Below, in pieces: positions 25,853 to 35,102 of a DNA stretch of 64,000 nt. This stretch comes from an uncultured Eubacterium sp. GTDB lineage: Bacteria; Bacillota; Clostridia; Lachnospirales; Lachnospiraceae. The stretch's first letter is position 1. Each line of letters opens with the position of its first letter. The stretch lies in the NCBI GenBank assembly GCA_947089855.1, contig CAMUML010000013.1, forward strand, positions 1 to 64,000, in the 5' to 3' direction. The notes under the pieces were generated by a model, which saw only the letters and a list, made by a program, of their open reading frames with translations, did not search any database and had not been told where the DNA came from. Made by a program: the position numbers and the translations under genes.

Positions 25853-26845
25853 ATCAACCCAAACATCTTACTATATATCGCAAAAAAAATAATCCAGTCC
25901 GCCGCAAGCATCCTACTTCTGTCCATCTGCGTTTTCTACATCGCAAGGCTTGCGCCAGGAGACCCACTGTCCTCATACTACGGCGAACGCGCAGAGAAGA
26001 TGTCGCAGGCAGAGCGCGTACAGGCAGAAACCAAGCTTGGGCTGCGCGGCCCCATTTATATCCAATATGCCCGCTGGGCAAAACAAGCGGTCCGTGGGGA
26101 ATTTGGCATTTCTTACAAATACAAGATGGACGCCGCCGAAGTCGTCCGCCAGCGTGCCGGCAATACCCTGCTTTTAGGCGGAATTGGTTTTGCGCTGATT
26201 TTTGTATTTGCATTGCTGCTTGGTATCTTGTGCGCCTGGAAGGAAGAGGGGCTTCTGGACCGTATGGTCTGCCGTATCGGTGAGGTTACTAGCTGTATAC
26301 CGGAATTTTGGCTTTCTTTGGCACTGATCCTTATTTTTTCCGTAAACCTGCACTGGTTTCCAAGCAGCGGCGCTTATACGGTTGGCAGGGAAGCTGATTT
26401 TGGGGACCGTGTATTGCATCTGGTTTTGCCAATGGCGGCAGTGGTCCTTAGCCATCTGTGGTACTATGCATATATGGTACGCAACAAGGTTTTGGAAGAA
26501 GTACGTGCTGATTATGTGCTTTTAGCAAGGGCCAAGGGGCTTGGAAAACACAGGATTTTATTTGGCCATTGCCTGCGTTGTGTAATGCCTTCTTATTTTA
26601 GTATTATGGCTGTTTCCATCCCGCATATTTTAGGGGGTACTTATATTATCGAAACGGTATTTTCCTTCCCGGGCCTTGGCACACTTGCTTATGAAAGCGC
26701 TAGGTATAAGGATTATAACCTTCTTATGCTGTTGTGCATGCTTTCCGGTATACTGGTGATGCTCTGCAGCACAATTGCGGAGGCGGCCGGTAAAAAGGCA
26801 GACCCGCGCATCCGTGCACAGGAAGCCGTAAAAAACATAGGATAG
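25853..26845 (+). CDS. OppB/DppB-type ABC transporter permease, start codon uncertain
   Basis: Membrane subunit with about six helices; landmarks are LAPGDPLSSYYG near the N-terminus, WAKQAVRGEFGISY, and the ATPase-docking loop VLEEVRADYVLLARAKGLGKHRILFGH, then GGTYIIETVFSFPGLGTLAYESA. Homology begins at about 25853, behind a perfect AAAGGAGG (25836-25843), but no ATG, GTG or TTG lies there in frame. The suitably spaced codon is ATC (25853-25855). The frame is open back to an ATG at 25649 inside tandem repeats. So either an ATC start is used, or translation begins in the repeats and adds about 68 extra residues, or the start was damaged by the repeat insertion. The oppC gene follows after 14 bp. 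Confidence 0.85.
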   Translation: MNPNILLYIAKKIIQSAASILLLSICVFYIARLAPGDPLSSYYGERAEKMSQAERVQAETKLGLRGPIYIQYARWAKQAVRGEFGISYKYKMDAAEVVRQRAGNTLLLGGIGFALIFVFALLLGILCAWKEEGLLDRMVCRIGEVTSCIPEFWLSLALILIFSVNLHWFPSSGAYTVGREADFGDRVLHLVLPMAAVVLSHLWYYAYMVRNKVLEEVRADYVLLARAKGLGKHRILFGHCLRCVMPSYFSIMAVSIPHILGGTYIIETVFSFPGLGTLAYESARYKDYNLLMLLCMLSGILVMLCSTIAEAAGKKADPRIRAQEAVKNIG

Positions 26846-26859
26846 GGGGCAGGTGGGCT

Positions 26860-27786
26860 ATGAAAAAGGGATTCGAAGAAACCGGGCATTGTGGGCCTGT
26901 GTGTGGGGAGTTTAAAATCGTAGGTATACGGCCGCAGCCGCCTGTAGAACCAGAATGCAGGCCAAGATGGTACCAGGGGAAACCAATGTTATCCGCCGTG
27001 CTGCTGCTGTGCCTTGTGGCCGCTTGCCTTGCGGATGGGCTGGTAATGGCCAAAGACCCCGTATATATGGACCTTGGCAACTGCAGCGCTGCACCAAGCC
27101 GTGAATTTTTATTTGGGACAGATACAATGGGGCGGGATATTTTTTCTATGATCTGGCATGGGGGCCGGACTTCGCTGGCTATCGGCGCAGTATCTGCATT
27201 GATTTCTACCGGGATTGCCATATTATACGGTGCGGCCAGCGGCTGTGTACCTGTATGGGCGGATGCGCTTTTGATGCGTCTTGCAGAGCTGCTTATCAGC
27301 GTACCAAACTTATTAGTTGCCGTTTTGCTGCAGGCCACGCTTGGGGAAGCTAATATAGCCAGTATTGCATTGGTAATTGGCATAACCAGCTGGATGGGTA
27401 TGGCTAAAATGATCCGTACCGAAGTACGCCAGATACGGGGCAGCGAGTACGTCCTAGCTGCGAAGGGCATGGGCGGCAGTTTTTTTTACCGGCTCTATCG
27501 GCATCTGGCCCCTAATTTTGTACCATCTATTATGTTTATGGCAGTAATGAATGTCCGCAATGCAATTGTAGCAGAATCTACACTTAGTTTTATGGGCATC
27601 GGGCTTCCCGTTAAGGAGGTTTCATGGGGAAGCATGCTGTCCCTTTCCGAACAGGCATTGCTTACCAACGCGTGGTGGATTGTAGTAATACCAGGGGTGT
27701 TCCTAACCGGGACGCTGCTTTGCATCACAAACCTTGGGAATTGCCTGCGCAAAAGCATCAACCGCAAGCAGAGCAATTTATCATAG
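26860..27786 (+). CDS. OppC/DppC-type ABC transporter permease
   Basis: A 308-aa membrane permease. Residues 1-45 are a cytoplasmic extension. The first membrane helix is near 48-65, the family motif LFGTDTMGRDIFSMIWHGGRTSL is near 85-107, and a five-helix core contains the docking loop EVRQIRGSEYVLAAKGMGGSFFYRLYRHLAPN. It pairs with the OppB-type permease just upstream. Together with the lipoprotein at 19293 and the fused ATPase at 20890 this completes a four-protein importer. A strong terminator follows. Substrate (peptide, nickel complex or other) is not resolvable here. Confidence 0.92.
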   Translation: MKKGFEETGHCGPVCGEFKIVGIRPQPPVEPECRPRWYQGKPMLSAVLLLCLVAACLADGLVMAKDPVYMDLGNCSAAPSREFLFGTDTMGRDIFSMIWHGGRTSLAIGAVSALISTGIAILYGAASGCVPVWADALLMRLAELLISVPNLLVAVLLQATLGEANIASIALVIGITSWMGMAKMIRTEVRQIRGSEYVLAAKGMGGSFFYRLYRHLAPNFVPSIMFMAVMNVRNAIVAESTLSFMGIGLPVKEVSWGSMLSLSEQALLTNAWWIVVIPGVFLTGTLLCITNLGNCLRKSINRKQSNLS

Positions 27787-27804
27787 AAACAGGCAGAGTT
27801 AAAA

Positions 27805-27845
27805 AAGCCGTCCAGCGCTTTGGCGCTGGACGGCTTAAATTAATT
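27805..27845 (+). terminator. Rho-independent terminator of the opp genes
   Basis: AAGCCGTCCAGCGC pairs perfectly with GCGCTGGACGGCTT around a short TTTG loop, with A-run before and an AT-rich tail after; it probably works in both directions. Confidence 0.85.
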
Positions 27846-27966
27846 ATTATCTTAACTTAAAATTCTATTTAAGTAAAAATGAGCTATTTTTTTATACTAA
27901 TTCACTAAAAAATCCGAACTAAAATAATGAAAAGACACGAAAATGCTTATAAAATTGAAAAAACAA

Positions 27967-27994
27967 TTGAAATTTTTCTAAAATATGTTAAAAT
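27967..27994 (+). promoter_or_regulatory. Promoter of the manno-oligosaccharide importer genes
   Basis: TTGAAA (27967-27972), 16-bp spacer, TAAAAT (27989-27994) with TG one base ahead (extended -10), in a very AT-rich region 53 bp before the substrate-binding protein ATG. No regulator operator was recognised. Confidence 0.55.
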
Positions 27995-28046
27995 TAAATT
28001 AACTTAAAAAACAGGCTAACAGCCGATAAAAAAGGAGGAAAAATCA

Positions 28047-29435
28047 ATGAAAAAGAAATGGGTTAGTCTATTTCTGGCGTCTGTAATGGCGCTGTCTATG
28101 ACGGCATGCGGGAGCGAGGATAAAGGCAGTTCAGATGAAGGGGGAACGGCAAAAGATATTCCGACAATTGACAAGTTAAATGGGGAGGATTATAAGGACC
28201 TGAAAGCGGATATTAAAATCCTTACCAACCGGACGGATATTGTTGATACGGTCTATAAAAGGTATGCGGAGCAGTTTATGAAAGAGTATCCGAATATTAA
28301 AGTAACTTATGAAGCGATTACGGATTATGAGGAATCTTTGATCCTGCGCCTGCCAAATGGGGATTGGGGCGACATCTGTTTTTCACCAAACAAAGTAGAA
28401 AAGAGTGAATTAAGCGAGTATTTTATTCCACTGGGCGATTTCAATACCTTAAATGAAATCTATAATTTTGTAACGGAAAAAACCTACGATAACACTGTTT
28501 ACGCAATCCCAAATGGAGGCACGGCTGGCGGTGTGGCATATAACAAGAGGATTTGGAAAGAAGCAGGCGCGCTCAAAGAAGATAAGGACGGCAATGTTAT
28601 ACTGCCTGCTACCCCGGACGAATTTTTGGACTGCTTAAAGCTGATTAAAGAAAAGACGGATGCGGTTCCATTGTATACAAATTTTGCAGCGAGCTTTCCG
28701 ATGGGCGCCTGGAACGATTATGTAGGCATTGCATCGAATGCAGACCCGGATTATAAGAACAACAAGCTGCTGCATCAAAAGGACCCGTTTACTAAAAACA
28801 GTGAAAACAGCGGCCCATATGCGGTATACTATACTCTGTATGAAGCAGTTGCCAACAAACTGGTGGAAGAAGATCCGGCATCCAGCGATTGGGAATCTTC
28901 CAAGACCAAGATCAATAATGGTGAAATCGCAACGATGGTACTTGGCTCCTGGTGCGTTGAGCAGTTTAAAGGCGCAGGCGACCATCCGGAAGATATAGGA
29001 TATATGCCATTCCCGATTACTGTTGACGGCAAACGGGCAGCGTCATCCGGCGGAAATTATGCATATGGGATTAACAATAAGTCGTCTGCCGATAACCAGA
29101 TTGCATCGATGCTTTATGTAAAATGGCTGATTGAGGAATCCCCAATGTTTGAAGAGGAAGGCAGTATCCCGGAGAAAAAGGGCGAACCGCTTCCGGATTC
29201 CCTTTCCGAGTTCGCTGGTGTGGAACTGCTTTCGGATAATGCGCCAGTCAAAGGGGAAGAAAGCCTGTATGACGACATCCGTATGAAAGCAGAGGTATTA
29301 AGCGGCGACTATCCGGTCAGCGAAGTTTTGGAAGCAGCGCTTTATGGTACAAAATCATTGGATGACATGATGGCGGAATGGAACCAGAAATGGACGGAAG
29401 CGCAGGAGAGCTTTGAAGTGGAGGTTACGGAGTAG
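28047..29435 (+). CDS. Sugar ABC transporter substrate-binding lipoprotein, probable manno-oligosaccharide binding
   Basis: A 462-aa family 1 solute-binding protein. The signal peptide ends in the lipobox MTAC (about residues 18-21), followed by a Ser/Gly/Asp-rich linker. The body has the SBP_bac_1 layout: YAEQFMKEYPNIKVTYEA near 75, NGGTAGGVAYNKRIWKEAG near 155 and IATMVLGSWCVEQFKGAG near 298. It lies first in a block with two MalF/MalG-type permeases and beta-mannoside phosphorolysis enzymes, so it likely binds beta-manno-oligosaccharides; that specificity is inferred from context. No dedicated ATPase is encoded here, so a shared MsmK-type ATPase elsewhere is expected. Confidence 0.9.
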   Translation: MKKKWVSLFLASVMALSMTACGSEDKGSSDEGGTAKDIPTIDKLNGEDYKDLKADIKILTNRTDIVDTVYKRYAEQFMKEYPNIKVTYEAITDYEESLILRLPNGDWGDICFSPNKVEKSELSEYFIPLGDFNTLNEIYNFVTEKTYDNTVYAIPNGGTAGGVAYNKRIWKEAGALKEDKDGNVILPATPDEFLDCLKLIKEKTDAVPLYTNFAASFPMGAWNDYVGIASNADPDYKNNKLLHQKDPFTKNSENSGPYAVYYTLYEAVANKLVEEDPASSDWESSKTKINNGEIATMVLGSWCVEQFKGAGDHPEDIGYMPFPITVDGKRAASSGGNYAYGINNKSSADNQIASMLYVKWLIEESPMFEEEGSIPEKKGEPLPDSLSEFAGVELLSDNAPVKGEESLYDDIRMKAEVLSGDYPVSEVLEAALYGTKSLDDMMAEWNQKWTEAQESFEVEVTE

Positions 29436-29548
29436 CATTGGAGCATGGCTTCCTGGAGGGCAGGCTGGTACGCTAGGCAGTCATGCGTGGGCATGACGGT
29501 ATCTAGGGCTGGGCAGCCTGCATCCAGGATTTTGGAAAGGAGAAAAAT

Positions 29549-30535
29549 ATGAATCAAGCGTCGGCAGCAACCCAAAAGCGCTCCTTTAAGCAATGGATAG
29601 GAAGCGGCAAGATACAAAAAAGGCTGGTTATCATTACGTTTATGTTTGTACCGCTCCTTCTTTTAATGGTATTTACTTATATCCCATTTGGGAAAATGGT
29701 GCAGTTTAGCTTTTACGATATGAAATACCTGGGCGAACGGGAGTTTATCGGGCTTGCGAACTATAAAGAAGTATTTGAACGGACGGAAATTTTCTCATCC
29801 CTGTTAAACAGCTTGTACTATATGGCAGGCGGCGTGGTGCAGCTGGCACTGGCCTTGTTTTTTGCCACGATGTTTGTATTTAAGGTAAAAGGGGAATCGT
29901 TTTTTAAGGCATCCATGTTTTTCCCTTACTTAATCTGTGGGATCGCAATTGGTTTTATTTTCAAGTTTTTCTATGCAAGGGGGTTTGTACTGGATTCGAT
30001 TTTGCAGATGTTTGGTATGGATTTGGATGATATACCATTGTGGCTGCAGGATCAGAAAATCAACAATATCTCCTTGGCAGCAACTTCGGTATGGCGCTAT
30101 ACTGGCCAGAATGTTATCCTGTTCCTTGGGGCGATGATGTCCGTTGACCGGGAACTGTATGAAGCGGCATCTTTAGACGGGGCTAACCGCTGGCATCAGT
30201 TTAAGTACATTATTTTGCCAAGTATCAAGTCTATTATCGTATTAAATATTATCCTTTGTGTCAGCGGCTGTTTGAGTGCGTTCGAACCTCCATACGTAAT
30301 TACAAATGGTATGATGGGGACGGGTACCTACTTTGTTATTATGAACCGTATTGCGCATGAGAACAACCGGGTAGGGCTTGCGTCTGCAATGGCAATCGTC
30401 CTGTTGGTTATTATTATCCTGTTTACAGTCGGGCAGCAGTTATTCTTTAAATATGCCTTTAACGATGGGACAGAGGATGAATCCAAAGCGGCTGTCAAAC
30501 GTAAGAAAAAACAGATGAAAGGGGGAAATGCATAA
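29549..30535 (+). CDS. Sugar ABC transporter permease, MalF/UgpA type
   Basis: A 328-aa membrane protein with six helices after a basic cytoplasmic start. Landmarks are VPLLLLMVFTYIPFGKMVQFSF, FIGLANYKEVF, and the docking loop DRELYEAASLDGANRWHQFKYIILPS near residue 205. The ribosome site (GGAAAGGAG) supports the ATG. Its stop overlaps the next start by one base (TAATG), giving coupled translation with the second permease. A Lys-rich cytoplasmic tail ends the protein. Confidence 0.93.
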   Translation: MNQASAATQKRSFKQWIGSGKIQKRLVIITFMFVPLLLLMVFTYIPFGKMVQFSFYDMKYLGEREFIGLANYKEVFERTEIFSSLLNSLYYMAGGVVQLALALFFATMFVFKVKGESFFKASMFFPYLICGIAIGFIFKFFYARGFVLDSILQMFGMDLDDIPLWLQDQKINNISLAATSVWRYTGQNVILFLGAMMSVDRELYEAASLDGANRWHQFKYIILPSIKSIIVLNIILCVSGCLSAFEPPYVITNGMMGTGTYFVIMNRIAHENNRVGLASAMAIVLLVIIILFTVGQQLFFKYAFNDGTEDESKAAVKRKKKQMKGGNA

Positions 30536-31380
30536 TGAAGGTCAAACGAAGTGTAGGCGGTATGGTCTTTGATGTGTTTAAATATGTATCGTTGATTTCA
30601 GCGACGATTGTAGCATTAATACCGATCGTTGTCTGTGTCCTTGCAGCGTTTAAGACAAATGACGAATATGAGGCATCCTCCGTATTGGACCTGCCGCATT
30701 CCTTTGGATACCTGGAGAATTTTAAGATCGCATTGGAACAGGCAAATATGCTGCGGTGCTTTATGAATACAATGATCGTGCTGGTTGTGGTACTTACGGT
30801 TTCGGTATTTACCGGTTCGATGCTTGCATATGCGCTGAACCGTTTTAAGTTTGTGGGGCATGGGCTGATTGAAAGCCTGTTCCTGTTCGCATCGCTGCTT
30901 CCAGGTATTGCGATGCAGGTAACGATTTATGAAATTATGCAAAACCTTGGGTTTATCAACCATCTGTATGGATACATGGTCGTGCTGATGGGTACGGATA
31001 TTATTTCGATCTACATATTTTTGCAGTTTTTTGAGAATCTGCCGACGTCGCTGGACGAGTCCGCGATTATCGATGGCTGTACGTATTTCGGCGTATTTTT
31101 CCGTATTTTGTTCCCGCTGTTAAAACCGGCGATCATGACGTCGCTTGTTTTAAAGGGAGTAAGCGTTTATAATGAATATTATTCTTCCAACCTGTATTTA
31201 CAGCTTCCAGAACTGAAAACCATTTCTACGGCACTATATACATTTACCGGGCCGTATGGCAACCAGTATAATTATATCTGTGCCGGCGTATTGATTACGA
31301 TTATACCGATTTTGATCTTTTTCCTTGTATTCCAGAAACAGGTATACAGCGGAATGGCATCCGGGGCAGTAAAAGGTTAA
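30535..31380 (+). CDS. Sugar ABC transporter permease, MalG/UgpE type
   Basis: A 281-aa six-helix permease. Landmarks are NFKIALEQANMLRCFMNT, SMLAYALNRF, and the docking loop LPTSLDESAIIDGCTYFGVFFRILFPLLKPA near 165-195. With the preceding permease and lipoprotein it forms the membrane part of a carbohydrate importer lacking its own ATPase. A MITE inserted 80 bp downstream separates it from the first phosphorylase gene, which may affect read-through into the catabolic genes. Confidence 0.93.
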   Translation: MKVKRSVGGMVFDVFKYVSLISATIVALIPIVVCVLAAFKTNDEYEASSVLDLPHSFGYLENFKIALEQANMLRCFMNTMIVLVVVLTVSVFTGSMLAYALNRFKFVGHGLIESLFLFASLLPGIAMQVTIYEIMQNLGFINHLYGYMVVLMGTDIISIYIFLQFFENLPTSLDESAIIDGCTYFGVFFRILFPLLKPAIMTSLVLKGVSVYNEYYSSNLYLQLPELKTISTALYTFTGPYGNQYNYICAGVLITIIPILIFFLVFQKQVYSGMASGAVKG

Positions 31381-31460
31381 CGGATTGGAGATACAGACAA
31401 CAGAATAGAGATAGGAATAGAAAGGGCAGCAGCCTGCCCGCCCTGCGGCAAGTATAAGGG

Positions 31461-31603
31461 GTTACTATTCACGGGCCAGGAATGCGCATAAACTGCGCAT
31501 TCCGTGAGGACATGATTCAGGAGTGAGGGGCGGTTTTGCGAAGCAAACTTCCAATATCGCCCAGAAAGGTTACTATGAGCGGCCCCAGGCCGTGAATAGT
31601 AAC
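31461..31603. mobile_element. GTTAC-ended MITE between importer and phosphorylase genes
   Basis: A 143-bp element with ends GTTACTATTCACGG and CCGTGAATAGTAAC and a perfect 8-bp duplication TATAAGGG at 31453-31460 and 31604-31611. It lies 38 bp before the GH130 start codon, so any read-through RNA would carry its two stem-loops in front of that gene. Confidence 0.9.
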
Positions 31604-31641
31604 TATAAGGGCGGGCAGGCAGGCTGTATATGGTGGTAATC

Positions 31642-32664
31642 ATGAGCAACGTACAGATTATAGGGCCTGCAGTACCAAATATGCCTTGGCAGGAACGCCC
31701 GGAAACGTTAAACGGTGCGCCGGTATGGCGTTACTCCGAAAACCCGGTGATCGGCAGGAACCCTACCAAAGAAGTGGCCCGGATTTTTAACAGCGCAGTA
31801 ATCCCATATGAAGGCGCTTTTATCGGCGTATTCCGTGCAGAACAGACAAACGGCATCCCTTATATTTACCTTGGCAGGAGCCAGGATGCGGTCCATTGGG
31901 AATTTGAAGAAGAAAAGATCCAGTTTACCGATGCGGCAGGCAACCCTGCTATGCCGGTTTATGCCTATGACCCGCGCCTGGTTAAGATTGAAGATACCTA
32001 TTATATGATGTGGTGCCAAGATTTTTATGGGGCATCGATTGGGATGGCAAAGACTACGGATTTCCAGACGTTTGTGCGCCTCGATAACCCATTCCTGCCG
32101 TTTAACCGCAATGCTGTGCTGTTTCCAAGGAAGATCAACGGGAATTTTGTAATGCTGTCCCGCCCAAGCGACAGCGGCCACACGCCGTTTGGCGATATTT
32201 TTATTTCGGAAAGCCCAGATTTGGTGTACTGGGGCAAACACCGCCACGTGATGGGCAAAAGCCCGGAATGGTGGGAGATGGTAAAAATTGGAGGCGGCGC
32301 AGCGCCGGTTGAAACAAGCGAGGGATGGCTGTTGTTCTACCACGGGGTGACGGGGACGTGCAACGGCTATGTATATAGTATCGGAGGGGCTATCCTGGAT
32401 ATTGACGAACCTTCTATTGTAAAATACCGCTGTGAAAATTTCCTGCTGACCCCGCAAGAATGGTATGAAGAACGCGGGTTTGTGCCAAACGTCACGTTCC
32501 CATGCGCAACAATCCATGACAGCGCAACCGGCAGGATTGCCATTTATTATGGGGCTGCCGATACTTATGTAGGGCTTGCTTTTACAACAGCAGAGGATGT
32601 AGTAGGGTATATTAAAGGCCACAGCGTAACAAGGGAATCGGATACAGAGATTGGAATAAGGTAA
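31642..32664 (+). CDS. GH130 subfamily 2 beta-mannoside phosphorylase
   Basis: A 340-aa cytoplasmic five-bladed propeller enzyme. GH130 enzymes use phosphate to release mannose 1-phosphate from the non-reducing end of beta-1,4-mannosides. Visible are IFNSAVIPYEGAFIGVFRAEQ (phosphate/substrate site), the catalytic Asp in AYDPRLV (D110), RNAVLFPRKINGNFVMLSRPSD and WLLFYHGVTGTCNGYVYSIG. Subfamily 2 members act on beta-1,4-mannooligosaccharides or mannosyl-GlcNAc; context favours the former. I start at ATG 31642 (GGTGG six bases ahead); a frame start 12 bases upstream is possible. The epimerase gene begins 4 bp after the stop. Confidence 0.9.
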   Translation: MSNVQIIGPAVPNMPWQERPETLNGAPVWRYSENPVIGRNPTKEVARIFNSAVIPYEGAFIGVFRAEQTNGIPYIYLGRSQDAVHWEFEEEKIQFTDAAGNPAMPVYAYDPRLVKIEDTYYMMWCQDFYGASIGMAKTTDFQTFVRLDNPFLPFNRNAVLFPRKINGNFVMLSRPSDSGHTPFGDIFISESPDLVYWGKHRHVMGKSPEWWEMVKIGGGAAPVETSEGWLLFYHGVTGTCNGYVYSIGGAILDIDEPSIVKYRCENFLLTPQEWYEERGFVPNVTFPCATIHDSATGRIAIYYGAADTYVGLAFTTAEDVVGYIKGHSVTRESDTEIGIR

Positions 32665-32668
32665 AAAT

Positions 32669-33850
32669 ATGCAGGCATTTGTAAATGAAATCAAAGGGCA
32701 TCTGGAAAACAAGCTAATCCCATTTTGGGAAGGGCTGAAAGATGAAACCTATGGCGGCTATTACGGCTATATGGGATACGATTTAAAGGTAGACAAATTT
32801 TATGAAAAAGGGTGCATTTTAAACAGCAGGATTTTGTGGTTTTTCTCAAATGCATACCGGCTGCTTGGAAACGGGGATTTAATGGAAGCAGCAGCCCATG
32901 CATACCAGTTTTTAAAAGGCCACTGCCTGGACAGCCAGTATGGGGGCGTCTACTGGTCGCTTGCCTATGACGGGCAGGTAAAGGATGCAACGAAGCATAC
33001 GTACAACCAGGCGTTTACCATTTACGCCCTAGCTTCTTATTATGATGCATCCAAAGATGAGGAAGCGCTTGCGTTGGCCTTCCAGATCCAGAAAACCATC
33101 GAAGAAAAGTGTACGGATGCAAAAGGGTATTATCTGGAAGCATTTAACCGGGCGTTTGAACCGGAAGAAAACGACAAGCTATCGGAAAACGGGGTGCTGG
33201 CGGATAAAACGATGAATACGCTGCTGCATGTATTGGAAGCATATACCGAACTGTACCGGGTCAGCCAGGATACAAAAACGGGCAGGCGGCTGCGCTTTAT
33301 GCTGGATACGGTAGCGGAAAAAGTATACAACCCAAAGCTCGGCAGGCAGGAGGTATTTTTTGACAAGGATTGGAATCCGCTGCTGGACCTGTATTCCTAT
33401 GGGCATGATATAGAGGCTGCATGGCTGATTGACCGGGCGCTTGCTGTGCTTGCGGATGGAACGTATATAGATAAGGTTGCGCCCATCACAGAAGCAGTAA
33501 CCCAAAATATCTATGCGCGCGCCTATGTAGGCCATTCCCTGTTAAACGAAGCAGAAAACGGGGCAGCGGATACTACCCGGGTCTGGTGGGTGCAGGCGGA
33601 AACGGTCGTTGGTTTTGTAAATGCCTGGCAAAAGCATCCGGCGGAAATCAAATGGCTGCAGGCAGCAAAAGATGTATGGGGATACATTAAAGAATACCTG
33701 ATTGATAAACGGGCAGGCTCCGAATGGTTCTGGTCAGTGGATGAAACGGGCAGCCCTGCAAAACGGCCGATTGTAGAGCCGTGGAAATGCCCATACCACA
33801 ATGGGCGGATGTGTATGGAAGTGATTAAGCGGCTGGGGATAGACAGCTGA
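32669..33850 (+). CDS. Cellobiose 2-epimerase (AGE superfamily), acting on mannobiose
   Basis: A 393-aa (alpha/alpha)6-barrel enzyme that interconverts the C2 configuration of the reducing-end sugar; in mannan users it turns beta-1,4-mannobiose into mannosyl-glucose for the next gene's product. Motifs: YGGYYGYMGYDL, GCILNSRILWFFSNAYR, CLDSQYGGVYWSLAYDG, HTYNQAFTIYALASYY, SYGHDIEAAWLIDRA with the catalytic His, and TRVWWVQAETVVGF. The length fits the family. Placement between the two GH130 genes strongly supports this role. Start by ATG 4 bp after the upstream stop. Confidence 0.93.
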   Translation: MQAFVNEIKGHLENKLIPFWEGLKDETYGGYYGYMGYDLKVDKFYEKGCILNSRILWFFSNAYRLLGNGDLMEAAAHAYQFLKGHCLDSQYGGVYWSLAYDGQVKDATKHTYNQAFTIYALASYYDASKDEEALALAFQIQKTIEEKCTDAKGYYLEAFNRAFEPEENDKLSENGVLADKTMNTLLHVLEAYTELYRVSQDTKTGRRLRFMLDTVAEKVYNPKLGRQEVFFDKDWNPLLDLYSYGHDIEAAWLIDRALAVLADGTYIDKVAPITEAVTQNIYARAYVGHSLLNEAENGAADTTRVWWVQAETVVGFVNAWQKHPAEIKWLQAAKDVWGYIKEYLIDKRAGSEWFWSVDETGSPAKRPIVEPWKCPYHNGRMCMEVIKRLGIDS

Positions 33851-33872
33851 TGTTTGAGGGAGGATAGGCCAG

Positions 33873-35060
33873 ATGGTACACAGCAGGTACTATGAAGAAC
33901 AAAAAAAGCAGGAGGCATTGATTGCCCGCAAAAATATAAAAGCCGATTTTTATAATGGCATCTATGACCGGTACCAGTATCCGGTCTTAACCAGGGACCA
34001 TGCGCCGCTTATTTGGCGTTATGACTTGGATGAAGAAACCAACCCTTATTTTATGGAACGCCTTGGCGTAAATGCAGTAATGAATTCCGGTGCGATCGAA
34101 CTGGATGGCAAGTTTTACCTAGTAGTCCGGGTAGAGGGCAATGACCGCAAATCGTTTTTTGCAGTTGCAGAAAGCGAAAACGGTGTGGACGGGTTCCGTT
34201 TTTGGGACTATCCAGTATCCTTGCCAGATACCTGCCCAGAGGAGACAAACGTATATGACATGCGCTTAACCCGGCATGAAGACGGCTATATTTACGGGGT
34301 GTTCTGTTCTGAAAGCAAAGATACAAAAAGTGCGGATTTATCAGCGGCAGTTGCACAGGCAGGCATTGTGCGGACAAAAGACCTAAAAACATGGGAACGC
34401 CTGGATAATCTAAAGACACTGCGTTCCCCTCAGCAGCGCAATGTCGTGCTGCACCCGGAATTTGTCGACGGAAAATACGCTTTTTATACCCGCCCCATGG
34501 ATGGCTTTATAGAAACCGGCAGCGGCGGCGGTATTGGGTTTGGGCTGTGCGGGGATATAACACATGCGGTTGTGGATGAAGAAAAGATTATCAGCCGCCG
34601 TGTGTACCATACCTTGACCGAAGCGAAAAACGGTGCAGGCGCCGTGCCGGTCAAAGGCAAAAAATGCTGGATCCACATTGCACATGGCGTCCGCAATACA
34701 GCTGCAGGCTTGCGGTATGTGCTGTATGTGTTTGGGACAGACCTGCACGATCCGGCAAAACTGGTAGCGGAACCATCCGGCGTATTTTTAGTGCCGTTTG
34801 GTTCGGAGCGGGTCGGCGATGTATCGAACGTTGTATTTACAAACGGTGCAATAGCACGCGAAAATGGGGATGTCTATATTTATTATGCGTCCTGCGACAC
34901 CAGGATGCATGTGGCAGTGACAACCATTGACAAGCTGGAAGATTATCTGTTTCATACACCAAAAGACCCGCTGCGTTCGCCGGACTGCGTAAAACAACGC
35001 TGTGGGCTGATCAGCCGCAACTTGGAGCTTTTATCCTGCGGCCGCCAGAATGTACAGTAA
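33873..35060 (+). CDS. 4-O-beta-D-mannosyl-D-glucose phosphorylase (GH130 subfamily 1)
   Basis: A 395-aa cytoplasmic enzyme that splits mannosyl-glucose with phosphate to mannose 1-phosphate and glucose. It follows the characterised Bacteroides enzyme closely: [57 protein letters not shown], the catalytic Asp D129 in [57 protein letters not shown] and the [12 protein letters not shown] end motif. Paired with the epimerase, it spares ATP because the mannose is released already phosphorylated. A GGGAGGA site precedes the ATG. Confidence 0.95.
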   Translation: MVHSRYYEEQKKQEALIARKNIKADFYNGIYDRYQYPVLTRDHAPLIWRYDLDEETNPYFMERLGVNAVMNSGAIELDGKFYLVVRVEGNDRKSFFAVAESENGVDGFRFWDYPVSLPDTCPEETNVYDMRLTRHEDGYIYGVFCSESKDTKSADLSAAVAQAGIVRTKDLKTWERLDNLKTLRSPQQRNVVLHPEFVDGKYAFYTRPMDGFIETGSGGGIGFGLCGDITHAVVDEEKIISRRVYHTLTEAKNGAGAVPVKGKKCWIHIAHGVRNTAAGLRYVLYVFGTDLHDPAKLVAEPSGVFLVPFGSERVGDVSNVVFTNGAIARENGDVYIYYASCDTRMHVAVTTIDKLEDYLFHTPKDPLRSPDCVKQRCGLISRNLELLSCGRQNVQ

Positions 35061-35102
35061 TGGAATCAAGAAAGGGGCCAGTGAGTTTTTGGAGGGAAAA
35101 CC

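Noticed and set aside
25479..25926. Minus-strand frames with repeated SGWGMAGR-like units
   Set aside because: They are translations of the 33-bp tandem repeat and palindrome, without a ribosome site, and differ in frame content only because of the repeat period.
28047..31380. Expected ATPase gene for the manno-oligosaccharide importer
   Set aside because: None of the ATPases in the window fits (peptide-type at 20890, YtfR-type at 62232); family 1 importers often share a distant MsmK/UgpC-type ATPase, so absence here is not evidence of a broken system.
31708..32712. A 334-codon minus-strand frame opposite the GH130_2 gene
   Set aside because: The product has no domain signature; the plus-strand enzyme has clear catalytic motifs and operon context.
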